A stretch of 64,000 bases of DNA from Salarias fasciatus (lineage: Eukaryota; Chordata; Actinopteri; Blenniiformes; Blenniidae), in contig NC_043758.1 of the NCBI RefSeq assembly GCF_902148845.1, forward strand, positions 17,125,677 to 17,189,676, given 5' to 3'. Positions 25,445 to 37,674 of this stretch are shown here, piece after piece; position 1 is the first letter of the stretch; each line of letters starts with the position of its first letter. A program made the position numbers and the translations under genes. The notes beneath the pieces were generated by a model. It worked only from the letters and a program-made list of their open reading frames with translations. It had not been told where the DNA came from and made no database searches.

Positions 25445-27575
25445 GCGACAGAGACCCTCAGTGGGTCACACAGGAGCAGGAATCCATGAATACTGTTTTT
25501 GTTAAGAAATCGTGATTTTAAAAAGTGATAGCAAGGTGATCTATAGTTATTTTGGTAAAACACACATTTTTAGAACTGATTTGCTTTATTTATTAAGAGG
25601 AGGAATATGTCAAACCAGAAGTCGAAGATGATAGGATTTTTTTTTAACTATATCTTCTTGAGAAAAACCTGACTTCCATTCCTTTAGTCTTTAATACAGT
25701 CCAACTCTGTTTATTGAGACTTTATGGATTTTTCTTGAGGAATACACATTGAACAATTTTGTCGTGGAAAAAGTTTTTCAAGATAAACAAAAGAAATTAT
25801 CTGTAACCCTAAAACTTTCAGACTTGGAATTGAGGCATTTTCAAAAAATGAAATCTTTTTTTTTTCAAATCTTGCAAAAAGGCATCCCTAGGATTTTTCC
25901 TGAAGTGTCCCCAACCCTTAATGTTTCTGTCCTTATATTCCTGGTTGTATATTTTGTAAATATGGATTTACTCGTATATGTTTCATTAGAAAACACAAGG
26001 CAACAGGGCAGGGAAATGAAGTCAGTAAAGTCCCAGTTTCATCAAACTGGAACGTAGGAATGACATTTACCACCTGTGGAAAACTGGAGAAATGGAAGTA
26101 GGTGGAAGAAGCTGGAAAAAGCTGGTTTCTGCCCACATTTGTACTTAGCTGAATGGGGTTCCATGGGACAATGGGCGTTCTGAGACACAAAAAACCAAGA
26201 CTAATGGTTGCAAACTTTGCCATAGTTAAGCCCAAGTACAGTTTTTTTGTGCATGCAATCCATCATTTATTTAATTTCATTTGATTTTATTGACCAAGTG
26301 AAATGCTGCCTGTAATACTGAAGTCAAAATTTGTGTCAATGAAATGTCTGATGAGTGCAGGTGGATAATAGAAAAGACAAGAAAAGCTTTTTGAAGGAGA
26401 GATTCAGGCCATTCCTTTCCCCTAGATCTATTTTGAAATTAAGATCTCAGGTTTTTGAGCCGAGCAAGCCAAAGCACAGCAGTGGTTGAAATCTGTTATT
26501 TAAGTTTTAAACTGACCAGCAAGGAGATCTGATCTGTAGCTGCCTGGAAACTGTTGAATTTCTGCAAATGTACTGCGCTTGAATGCATTGCATGTTTGAT
26601 TCCAGCAGTCGATACATTCCCCAAAATTTCAAGGGGGTTTCATGAGATATTCAAAGGCGGTCATGCTGCTGAAGTCTGAGACTGGCAGTTACTATGGCCA
26701 TCGTACATGTATTTTTTCCCAAATGTTTTTGTTTTTTGTACATCTCAATAAATATTTCAATATTTCTGATATACAAAATTTGTTGCCTCTTCCTTTATTT
26801 ATCACAATATTCTCATATTCTGGTCTTGAAACATGCTAGTGGTGTTGAGGAACCCATCGTGTACTGTATGCTTTTCACAGACACATGCAGGTGTTATCTG
26901 GTTGTAGGAACTGTTGCTCAATATGTTCAGTCTCTCTGCGACTTTAGCCACAAAACTCCTCACTTCTGCTTTTTTACTTTTCTATCACATGACAATGATG
27001 ATTTTTTTTTGCCATTAAAAACAAAATATGAGTTTAATTCCCAGGTAAACATACTGTCAACATCTGAGATCATTACAGAAATGTGATAAATAAATAATCA
27101 GCTGTGGTGAATAGGTTTGCCTCTCTCTTGTACATAAGTTCTTCTCTTCAACCACAAGAGGGTGACACACCCTTCATGTCTGCCCTGTAATGGCTCAAGA
27201 GATGGGGCCCCTCAGGGAAGAGGCTGTTTCAGTGTGAGATGTTTTTACAAGCTTCCTGATGACTTCAACATCAGATTTGAGGTGTGCTGAAGTAAAGAGT
27301 CGAGAGAGACCCAAAACATGCAGCACGTCGGCCCTTAAGGCCCGGAGCTGAGCAGCCTTAAGGAATATAAACATATAAAGTACAGACATTTTAAGTTACA
27401 TGTATGTATAAGTTAAGTTAATGCACCCTTAAAATTGTAAAACTGCTGTCCGTTCAGTATCTTTTCTTGCCATGGCACCTCTTCAATAAAGGAAAACTGT
27501 GTACTACTTTGACAATTCAGAATGAGGAAAATAATGAGCATGTGTAAAAGGAGCAAATTCAAAAGCAAACGTGTT
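25444..27575. other. Intergenic between c5ar1 and dact3
   Basis: AT-rich. The only unusual item is a GC-richer minus-strand open stretch at 27195-27389, treated as a finding. No element ends or RNA genes were recognised. Confidence 0.4.
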
Positions 27576-27581
27576 TTTATT
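27576..27581 (-). promoter_or_regulatory. Candidate poly(A) signal of dact3
   Basis: AATAAA on the minus strand, about 1.1 kb past the dact3 stop. It would make 28697 to about 27555 the 3' UTR. Other signals cannot be excluded. Confidence 0.35.
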
Positions 27582-28697
27582 TACAAACTACATTCATTCC
27601 AAAACAAGGCCACATGATGGTATATACAAAAAAGATTATTACAAAAGAACATATTAAGTATTTACAGAGTGTCATTGTGTGTTTAAGTGAATTTGTGCAC
27701 TTCTTTATACTGTAGGTTATAGGCATGCATTAATGTACACTGGTCCCTTTATGAAATCTAAAGTTTATCCCCGACTCAGAATTCAGGTTGTTTCCACTCA
27801 TTGGTCCCAAAATCAGCAAACCGAAGAAGAGAGGTAGTGGGCAGCTCACTTCTTTGAGAATCAATGTAAAAATAAAGATCCTCCATCAGCCTGGAATCTA
27901 TGAGACTGGACGAATGCAGGAAGAATCGTTTTTACCAGAAACACTGAAAGGATTTTTTGGCTTTGTTGTTGTATTTTCTGTGTTTCTGGGGAAAAAAACT
28001 CTAAATTTGGAACTAATATGTAGAAAGATGGACATGTCAACACTCACTATCTTGTACACTGTGATGTAAACTAGAAAAACTTAACCAGGCAGATAAAGTA
28101 AATCTGATTAAGTTTCTTGATGTTAAAATGCTTTTATCTCATTTTCAGAGCAGTGATATTCCACCCGACATCAGGCTATTGACAAACTGCTGGTGGAATT
28201 CACAGAAGAGAAAACATTTTTTGAACAATCAGCTGCATAGACAACAGTTGGTTGTACATAATTAACCATAGGCATTTGATTAATTGAATATGAAACCAAC
28301 TCATATTAATTAAATGAAAAAAAACAAAAAACAACTGGCAGCATAGTCAGTTGCTGAGCCTCAGTACGGTCCATGTCAACACAGCGTGACTTGGCAGTAA
28401 TAATCATCCTTTAGAGCCGCATAATAGCCATTAGTTTCCTGTCTGATGGCTGTCGGCCATGAGATTAATACAACCAGACACTACAGATAAAGGATCTCTT
28501 AGCAGATCTTAAATCATTCCCCTCAATGCTTCTCATTGAGAGGAAACTGCAGTTTGAGGTAGACTCAGTGTTGGGTCTGGGCTTCTATTATATAATAATG
28601 ATGCAGTTCTGTTCCTGATGAAAACAGTCACAGTGTGGATCTGGCAGTGGGACACAGGAGAAGATGAAGCTGGTTTAAAAGAGGTCTGACTGTGTGT

Positions 28698-31600
28698 TCA
28701 CACAGTGGTCATGACTTTAAGCGACCCTGAGCGGAATCTGAGTATCTTCTTCTTGAGAGCATGGGACGCTTTGATCTTGACGAAGGCTTTTGGTTGAGCG
28801 GGGGCATTGGCACTGGCTTGAGGTGAAGGAGAGGATGATGAGGAGGTGGAGGCAAGACGAGGCGGCAGCTGCTGGGGCCACACCAGCCCGCCGCTCTCGT
28901 CTGAATCACTGGACAGTGAGCTGGAGGCCGGAGAGTACACCTCGCTCATGCTGGACTCAGACTCCACAGGGACTGTGGCGGCATAGCCCTCCTCTCCCCG
29001 ACAGAGAGGCGCCCTTTCCTGCAAGTCTTGGTGCCACCGTGGGGTGTTCTGCTGCTGGTGGGAGCAGGGGGGACCCTGCCGAGCTTTCCGAGGGGGCCGG
29101 CGATGTGCCTGCGCTCTCTGGGTCTCTCCCTCATCCTGGCTGAGCTCCAGGTTGGAGCACCAGCGTCGGTTGCTGTTGTGGCCGTTGCTGCTGACCTGCG
29201 GCCCAGTGACCTGGATGTGGCTCTGGGCAGAATGCTCTCTGCCTTGGTGCCTCTCTGAGGTGCTGTACCTCCTTTCAGGGAGCGCCCGTTGACTGAGAAG
29301 GCTGTTTTCTGACTGGGACCGCGCTGTCTTGCTGCTGGATTTCTTGGATCTCGGTCGCTCATTGTGGGGTTTCTTCGATGTTCGGGACTTGGAGGTGGCG
29401 TGGTCGGGAGAGGCGGGAACTCGGTTGTGCTTCAGTTGCTCTGGGATGTAGTGTCTGGGAGAGCGCACTGGGGCATGGCAAACCTGTCCGGGGATATACT
29501 GAGCGCTAACTAAGTTGTGCATGTGATGAATAGGGGGTTGTAGATGTAGATAATGCTGGGGGGATGTGGGTTCATAACAAAGGTCAAGAGCCCCAGCACC
29601 ACAGTTAGGATCCAGCGAGGGCAAAGGTGACGGTAACCTCCCAGCCAGCGAGTGTGGCCTGGACTGGGGGTAGGGCAAAGCCAAATAACAGTCCTCCTCC
29701 AAAGACGGGGCCTCTCCTCCACAGGCCTCCCCTTCCAGCAGGTCACAACCCCATGCCTGGCTCCGAGGGTTTGCCGAAAGGTCAGCGTGGGGCTGTAGAT
29801 GGGCGTCAGGATGGTGCTGCTCCCTGGTCAGGGAAGGAGTTCTCCTGTGTAGGGAGCCGTGTCCAGAGGCACTGCTGTACATCGGGTCCGGGTTGAGAGT
29901 GGTGCGGGGCTGACTCGGCCGTGGCGAGAGGGTGTGACGCTGAATCAGACTCAGGATGTAACCCTCTACCCTGAAAGCCTGTTGGTAGTCCTCCTCGGTG
30001 GCCTGGTCCTCCTCCAGCTGCTCCTGCCAGGTGTGGGCGGTCTCGGCGGGCTCCCACTGCCAGGAGTCCACTGCCACGCCCTCCTCAGCGATACCCTCCA
30101 GAGGCGGGTACGGCGCAGAGAAGGAGCGAGGCAGGGTGGGGCGTAGAGCCGGCACATCGAATTCTCCAGACAGCATGAGCGGGTCTCCTAATCACAGAAC
30201 ACAGTATGGTCAAACTCTCAAGTTACAAACACAACCCTGCAGATGCATTTGTCACAGTTCTGGGCTTGTGGAGTTCCTCATGTTACTTATAGATCTGCTA
30301 ATGTTACACAATGGTTCAGTTCTCATTTTTAGTGAGCAAATAATAACTTATGGAAAACACAAAATGCATCAACCACTGCAGTAAATATCATTATTTATGA
30401 AGCCATGTGGTTATAAATCTAAGTTTCTTTCCCAGTTTGTCTCAGTGTGAAGAAAGATGACTGGAGCGCAGCAGAGTTTTTAGGACTCAACCTCTTGGTA
30501 TGAAGGAATTTCCTCTCTTCGGAGCTTTCCACAGTTCAGATATAAATAAGCTGCAGAAGTATGTCACGGTTTGTCCGAGGTTTCGCAGACACAGCCTATC
30601 TTTGATAGAGACACGCTAGCTCTGGCAAGACCCTTTGTTGGCATGGTCACCCACGGGCTGCAGAGATAATAGACCGTGTCTCTGGACACAAGGGGCCCGA
30701 TGTTCATTCCAGCATAGCGGTCGTCTGACTTTAGTGAACGCTGAAACATGACTTCATGTTTTTGTAGGGGTAGAAATGCACGCTGCAGGGGGGGGAGTAG
30801 CATTTATTGTGTTTTGCTTGCAAGCTTTTGTGAATGTTTCTTAACGAAAAATAAAATCAACTTGTGTGTTCAGAAACTCACAGAGAACCATAAATATCTG
30901 AACAAAATCCCAAAATTTATTCAACAATTAATTAAATATTTCAATATCAAAGTGGATGATAAATCTGCCAAGAGGCCAAAGCAGCTTTTTTTCTTATAGT
31001 TTTTTTTTTTTTTTTTTTTTTTTTTACATACAGTAGATAATGAACAAGAAGCGGATATTAAAAGACTTACTCACCACATCTATTGCTCTCATGGTACCAC
31101 ATTTCTAGATTGTTTTAGGTTTTCTTTTAGAGAACTAATTGGAACATACAGTATCTCCACCTCAGTGTTTCCACGTCTGTTTTTCTTACCGACAGACTTG
31201 GGCCTGTCGCTGGAGTAAGTCCGGGAGGTGACGGTCTCTGCAGCCTCTGCTGAGCACGACTTTCCCTTTGGAGACTGACCTTCGCTTGACTCATAGAAAC
31301 CTAGGACACATGAAGAGCCAGAAGAAATTACTGTCTTGTCTAAATCAGAGCTCGCTCATTATTCCAACTATCTAAACATATGCAGACAGTCATTTCACAA
31401 ATAGGCCAAGAAGCAGAATTACGAACAACTGGAGCATGAGTGAACAATACGAGCAGAAACGAATTACAAAGTCATTACATCTGTATTCTGAAATGTAAAG
31501 AGAAAAGATGGGATTTGCTGGATGCAGCAGCAATACAATGCAACAAGAAAAAAAATTGCTTCGTGAATTTTCTGAAAGACAGGAAATTATCTGGAGCATT

Positions 31601-32498
31601 TGCATTTAGATAAACCCTAATTATATGCATGACAGGGCCGCAATGGGAGAAAAGGTGTCCGAGGGACTGCAGACGTACCAGAACTTGGCCGACTATCGCC
31701 GGTGTCTCCTCCTCCTCCTCCCTGGGCTGCATCGCAGCTGCCGTCCTCGGCGTCGACCCTCAGCTCTCCCACCTGCTGTTCCAGCGCCTGCATCAGACCC
31801 CATGGGGAACTCTGAAGAGCACTCTGCAAAACAAACACACTCTCAGACTGTTTCCCCGCTGTCTCTTTCATGAAGTGTCATACACAAATGATCCTTTTTG
31901 AGTGGATGATAAGAGGCAACAATTAGTGATCAAGTTCACTGCAGTTAGATTTCTGGTTTGTGAAAATATTGCTAATTGCAGACATACAGCTGCGGATCCT
32001 CCACTGCTGGTTTCTCAAGCTGCACAATCACTTGCTGTGTTTCACGGTTTTTAGTCACACACTGAAATTCCAAATATTCTGTACTCTGCAGAGATGAGCG
32101 GATTATCCAGTTATCAGATCAAGATCAAGAGAGTCACCACTGGATCGAGAGCATCAACCAAAAACTCAGCAGCTTTAAAATCAGGAGAGTTTCAGTCATT
32201 GCAGCTTGTTTAGCGTTTCCTGTCTCACAACAACATTAAAAATACACCAAGAGATTAAAGACAAGTTGTCAAAACGGATAAAGCTGCAGCTCAGATGCGG
32301 GGCTGTCTTTAACTAGTCACTGAAATACAAATGTGGCCTTCACGTGCGGCCACGTACACCATCTATATCTGTCACTGTGCTCTCATGCACAGGCCGGCTT
32401 CCAGGGCATGCAGTCAGTTGGAACATGAATAATTCAGGCTTCTGTGAAGGGTAGGGACACGTTTTCTCATGTGGGAGGGGACACACACACACACACAT

Positions 32499-32563
<65 letters not shown>

Positions 32564-32686
32564 CAAACTTGCTTGCTCATACAACTCAGAAAGCGCCACA
32601 CAAAAGGACAATGCGATAAACAAAGCGCAGACGATTTTGCTTGCTCTTGCATTTTTTGCATAAATGCAGGAACAAATAAAGAAGAC

Positions 32687-32726
<40 letters not shown>

Positions 32727-32896
32727 CACAGACACTCACAGTGCTGAGACAGTGCAGCAAAATTGGTCATGCCTCTTCAGGCGCCCTGACAGTTTTCACC
32801 AGGATCATGTCGACATCTTCTGACACACGTTGCAACATCCGCAGACATTTTGCATGCAACCGTGTCGGCACCAGTTAAAACACGGACACACACACA

Positions 32897-32987
<91 letters not shown>

Positions 32988-34191
32988 ATTAGGAGACTTC
33001 ATTACTAGAAGATTGAGCATGTCCTTATAACAAGGTGACACTTCCTACTTTAAAGCCTTGCTGTGATGGAGAGTCTGTCAGGCGGCCGCTGCAGGCTTCT
33101 GCGCTTCCTGAGCATCGTCTTTGCACTATTGTGTCTGATCACATTAAATGTGGCCTACAGAAAGGCACACTGGGCTTCAGGCACACAATAATCAGAAAGC
33201 TCAGTTTAAGAAATATATGGAGAGAGTTTTATTTTTAACAAGGTAACACTTCCATTAGGGATCCTTTTGAATGTAACTCGAGCCTGACTGTTCTGTTTTT
33301 CTGGTTATAACATGTCTGTAATGAAATATACACATTATGATCCCTCAAAATCTGTTAGCATTTCACTTTGATAGTGTTTTCTTTACTTATCTCCCTGTAC
33401 TGTGCAGCTATGACACCGCAACCATTAAACATGAATAATGGACATGTTAAATCTTATTGGATTTGACCAATAGGAGACAGTAATAATGAAAAGCTCAACA
33501 AGGAAAATAGTCAACAGAAAGGTGTATTCATAGTAGGCTACCATTTTTTTATGCTGGTTTGTAAATTCCAGTGCCAAGCAGGTATTGTACATTATATGTT
33601 ACAAAAAAGTGCAAAATTGTAACTTTGCTGTATTTGATAATGAAGACTCAAACACATTCAGAATTACGTAAAGCTCCGATGTGTTTTATAGAAAATAGGT
33701 TAGTCGGTTTGCTAAACGGCGACTTGCTTTGACTTAAAATGATGAAATGCATGAATAACAGTAACGCTTGAAGAGAGAGGTGTCTATTAGAAAACGCTCG
33801 CTCTTCTTCTGAGTGACCTTTTGGCCAATCGGTGACTGAGCTCCAGCCGCTTTGTCCTGCAAACTACATGTGGTCACAAAACAAACACAGCTGAGGGGTA
33901 ATTGATCCAAGCCGTCCTCTTCACACAACCTCTTCACCCTAAACTCGCTCATTTCCTTTGTCTTGACAGAGCTTCTTCTGGTCTTTACTGTAATCCAAGA
34001 ATCAGCGTCATTCCCTGAATATGTTGTGTGTGGTGGAGATGAGGAGCGGACCGAGCTTTGTTTTCAGGATTGGGGTTAGGAAATGTCTGGGAGGAGGGGA
34101 GCCTATTGGAAATCAATGAATCAATGAAGGAGCTCCACACGATTGATTGCCTGTGTGACTGCATCCACAAAGAAGTCATTGTCAACACACA

Positions 34192-34250
<59 letters not shown>

Positions 34251-34931
34251 ACACTGTGCCTGTCATGACGCTGGTCATTAAATCATAACCCTGCAGTCAG
34301 AGAAAATAGAAATCTCTCTCTGTGGATGAACAAAAGCCTTCTCACTGCAGCGGACTATCTTCGGACGGCACTCTGTGATTACTGGTGTCACCCTGACAGT
34401 CACACGGCATCATTGCTATTTTACTGCATCCTGCGCCCCACGCCGGCTGCTGGGGGATGGGAGACACCGAGGACACCGTGCAGCCACACTCACTTAAGAT
34501 GTGACACAGCGGGTGTACAAAACACCAGAACAGCCTGTTCTGAATCCAGGCAAAACCCGAACAAAAGAGTGTCTTCTGGATTTTACATCATTTTTAGGTG
34601 TTATTATGAAAAACGGGACACTTGCGGGTTTAGAGGAAAGAGACAAAGTAGAGCAGTCGACATACAAAGACACATTGTAATTCTGTTACACAAAAGGTTT
34701 CCTGCAGGAGAGACAAGAGTTGGCAAGGTATGGATCTTGGCAGTTTTAAATGGGACTGCCGAGCAGACCTCGAAAACCAGTTAATGGCTGGCAGGGTTTG
34801 GAACAATATTGCCAGGATATGGAAATCCATGGAACAGGGCACACAAGGCATGCAGCTGCACCGCTGGACCCTTTATAATTAAAGCAACGTAGAGACTGGA
34901 TTCAAACTGAGAGGTCTGTGGGAGGCCGGAA

Positions 34932-34973
<42 letters not shown>

Positions 34974-37674
34974 TTCCCCCATTTTTCTGCTCGACTGTAC
35001 TTCTGATATCTTTTTTCTTCAAAGAAATGAAGACATTCAATGTCTAATTTAAATCAGGTCGATGCATATTTAATCATCTTTTAAATAAATTCCGGAGGGC
35101 AAGACTTTTTGTACACACAGTATATGCACATATAACCACAGCGAGCTGGATTCCTCAGCAGACTGAGTCAGACTCAGACCCAGTCCTGTGTACGTTGTGG
35201 CTTGTGAGCTTGGCAGCAGGGTGTGTTGGCTGTGAAAGAAATCCCCAAAGAGAGACGGGCACCAGGCGGCTAACAGCCGGTTTGGGGTGTGTTTACAAAG
35301 AGGTCTGCAAATGCATATGTCTGATCCGTCCATGTGTACAAAGTATAGGAGCAAAAGCGCTCTGTAACTCTGCTTTATGCTTTTTTGTGCAAAAACAAAG
35401 CAGGGGAACGACTTGTGCAAATGATAAGTCACTGCTGGCACGCCAACAGCTTCACACTAATGATGCGCCGCTGTGTTAACACAAGGACACCCAAGCTGAT
35501 TGATGGTGAGCAATCAGTGAAGAAACAAAACAAAGGCAACAGCAGACACAGGCATCCAATCTTGCAGAGCGTGTATTCATTACTTTATTACAGAGACCTT
35601 TTGCCATGCGCTCACGAAGCTTATTCATCTCAAGAAGTCTGTTTTTATTCACCGGATGAGATGAGACAACCTCACTGTGTCGGTTTTCTAAGATAAACAC
35701 TCCTCCACGCCGATGACTGTATGTATGTCGCGCAGTCATACACAATTCATACATCTTCTCCAAACACACTCAGCAGGGTAGCAGGGAGGGAGGTCAGAGA
35801 TTCTTGCTTTCCCAGCTGCTGTCTGGCGTCTCACAGCTGTCAACACCTTCAGCACCACCCACTGTATGCAGCAGGAAGAAGTTCTCTCTCTGTCTGGGGC
35901 CACATTCACGTTCAAGGCAGCTCCACACAGGCGCGCGCATGCTGACCCGCGCAGGGGCGCGCACAGACACATTCGTTGGTCTCATGGGTCAGTCGTTTTC
36001 GTGTCACGTGTGAACTATACATTTCAGAGACTTTAACCTACATGTGAAAGATGAGATTGGGGATTTGGACGCAGATGGTGACCTGATATTATGAGGACTC
36101 AATTCAAGACTTCAATTAGAGTCCTGTCGGGCATGGTATCCTCCGAGGAGTTTCCCGTGTAATTACTCACACGCTTGGAGAAGCAGAACAGTTAATAAAC
36201 ATCGATTCACGAAAAAAAAAAATGAAAACGGGGAGAATGTGCGACCCTGTGGGGGAACGCATGTCACTCTTCCAGAGGAGACTGACGCGTGTTTCACCAC
36301 TGAGCCACTCCACGGCCCTGCCCTCTGGCACTGGAAACACATTCTAAACTCACTGCTATGATGAATACATTTAAAAAGACTAAATAACAAAAATACAGTA
36401 CTCAGGAATACAATACATCGAGGCCACCTATGTGCGCCTCTTCCACTCACTGGGGCCATCATTAGTATTCTGCTCCATATGCGCCTATTGTTAGGCCCCC
36501 CGACGGAGGAGAGGAGAGGAGAGGAGAAGGGAGGGAGGGAGGAGGTGTGAGGAGGAGGAGGCGGTTGATTTAATTTCTCTTTCACCCTCTTTAATAATGC
36601 CTTCCTATTGTGGCAATGTTGAGACAGCCTTCAAACGCAGGAGCAACAACCAAACAGAAACAGAAGTGACGCCGAAATCCAACTTGCGCATCAGCAGAGA
36701 GAGAGAAAGAACATCACATCCTCAGAATGTACGGCGCTGCTCAGTGGTGCGTAAAAGTTCACGTGGGAGACGATGCCGTTGTGTGCTGTTACCTAAACTT
36801 TCACTGGCCTTCATTAACCTAGTTTTTAGTTCTCCTGTTAATCCAGACATCTCTGTGTCACAACTTTACTTGATCACCATGACAAAAACAAAAAAAAAAA
36901 GAAGCTGTTCCATGATTCCATATGGATGTTAATGGTGACATTATATTTTAAGCTGTGGAAGCAATAATGCAAGCTGGGGGAATAATTCACTTTTCTGGGA
37001 TGTGTCGAGGGTTCGAAAGGGAGCTTGTTAAGTAGCAGCCAAAAACCTACAAGAGGGAACAATGGGCCATTAAATAGTCGGTCTGTGTGCCACGAACGGC
37101 GGGTGCTCCACCCCCTGGTTTCGTTACCCCACAGACATAAATCTCAGGCCGAAGCACAGAAATGCATTACACCCTTTCAAACAGGGACCGTATTAATCAT
37201 GTTGAGTAACTTTTTTTTGCAGCTAGAGGTCACTTCAACACAAAAGGCGCAGCCCAAACCCAAGAGTCCAACCAACGGTCAAGCAGCGTCCTCACAATGA
37301 GGAGACGCTGCAGGCTTTCCCCAACTATGTCGGACTGTGTTGCCTGAGACAGACAGAGTCACCACCGGGCTGTGATTTTGGGTGTGAGAGAGCACATGAC
37401 CACAGCAACTGGAATCAGTCATAAGAGCGTAAAAACTTCTTACCAGCTGTCTCCTCAGAGTCAGGTTTTCCTGTCCCCAGCTGCTGAAACACGCCAGCTC
37501 CCCTCTGGTGTCCCCCTGAGCCGGAGGGTCCCCGAGAGCCAGAGCTCCCAGCACCAGGCACTCCTGCCTCTGCCTGCGGAGCTCCAGCTCACACAGCCCG
37601 GACAGGCTCGCCTCCAGGCGCTCCTTGGTCCGACTGCGCTCCGCAGTCACCGGGAACGAGAACGCACGGTGCAT
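28698..37674 (-). CDS. dact3: Dapper homolog 3, Dishevelled-binding Wnt antagonist
   Basis: DACT/Dapper scaffold that binds Dishevelled and tunes Wnt signalling in the cytoplasm. Four minus-strand exons with matching phases: 37444-37674, 31679-31823, 31190-31300 and 28698-30187, giving 658 residues plus stop (human DACT3 is about 629). Exon 1 (residues 1-77, start MHRAFSFPV) and exon 2 carry the Leu-rich coiled-coil region ([33 protein letters not shown]). The junction [13 protein letters not shown] (about 120-132) is a DACT hallmark. The last exon is Ser/Pro-rich with a basic stretch ([18 protein letters not shown]) and [13 protein letters not shown]. The protein ends [16 protein letters not shown]...KVMTTV, the PDZ ligand of all DACT proteins. 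Intron 1 is about 5.6 kb and microsatellite-rich. DACT3 is preferred over DACT1/2 from length, the overall exon-4 content and the nearby c5ar1; an a/b co-orthologue is not assignable. Confidence 0.92.
30188..31189. other. dact3 intron 3
   Basis: Contains a T run at about 31000-31026 and otherwise unremarkable AT-rich DNA. Confidence 0.6.
32481..32985. repeat. Cluster of (CA)n and (CGCA)n microsatellites in dact3 intron 1
   Basis: Three tracts within 0.5 kb: (CA)n 32481-32561, (CA)n about 32689-32723, and (CGCA)n grading into (CA)n about 32885-32985. Between them lies unique sequence with no coding potential. The His-Thr and Cys-Val open frames over them are artefacts. Confidence 0.95.
34185..34254. 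repeat. (CA)n microsatellite
   Basis: CA run with ATAC interruptions near both ends, in dact3 intron 1. A shorter one follows at about 34934-34970. Confidence 0.95.
36215..36325 (-). mobile_element. Diverged head of a SINE-like repeat
   Basis: On the minus strand GGAGTGGCTCAGTGGTGAA is followed by TCTCCTCTGGAAGAGTGACA and CACATTCTCCCCGTTTTC, parallel to the CACGGTGGAGCAGTGG and CATGTTCTCCCCGTG blocks of the copy at 10340. It is strongly diverged and truncated. Confidence 0.45.

Noticed and set aside
28790-30146. Several plus-strand frames opposite the last dact3 exon
   Set aside because: Antisense shadows of the well-supported dact3 coding exon.
32481-32985. Regularly spaced repeats as a possible CRISPR array
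   Set aside because: The units are dinucleotide and tetranucleotide microsatellites in a vertebrate intron, not direct repeats with unique spacers.
32340-33041. Cys-Val and His-Thr repeat proteins
   Set aside because: Pure translation of CA/GT microsatellites.
36163-36585. 140-codon minus-strand frame in dact3 intron 1
   Set aside because: Overlaps a SINE-like fragment and a purine-rich run; no domain.
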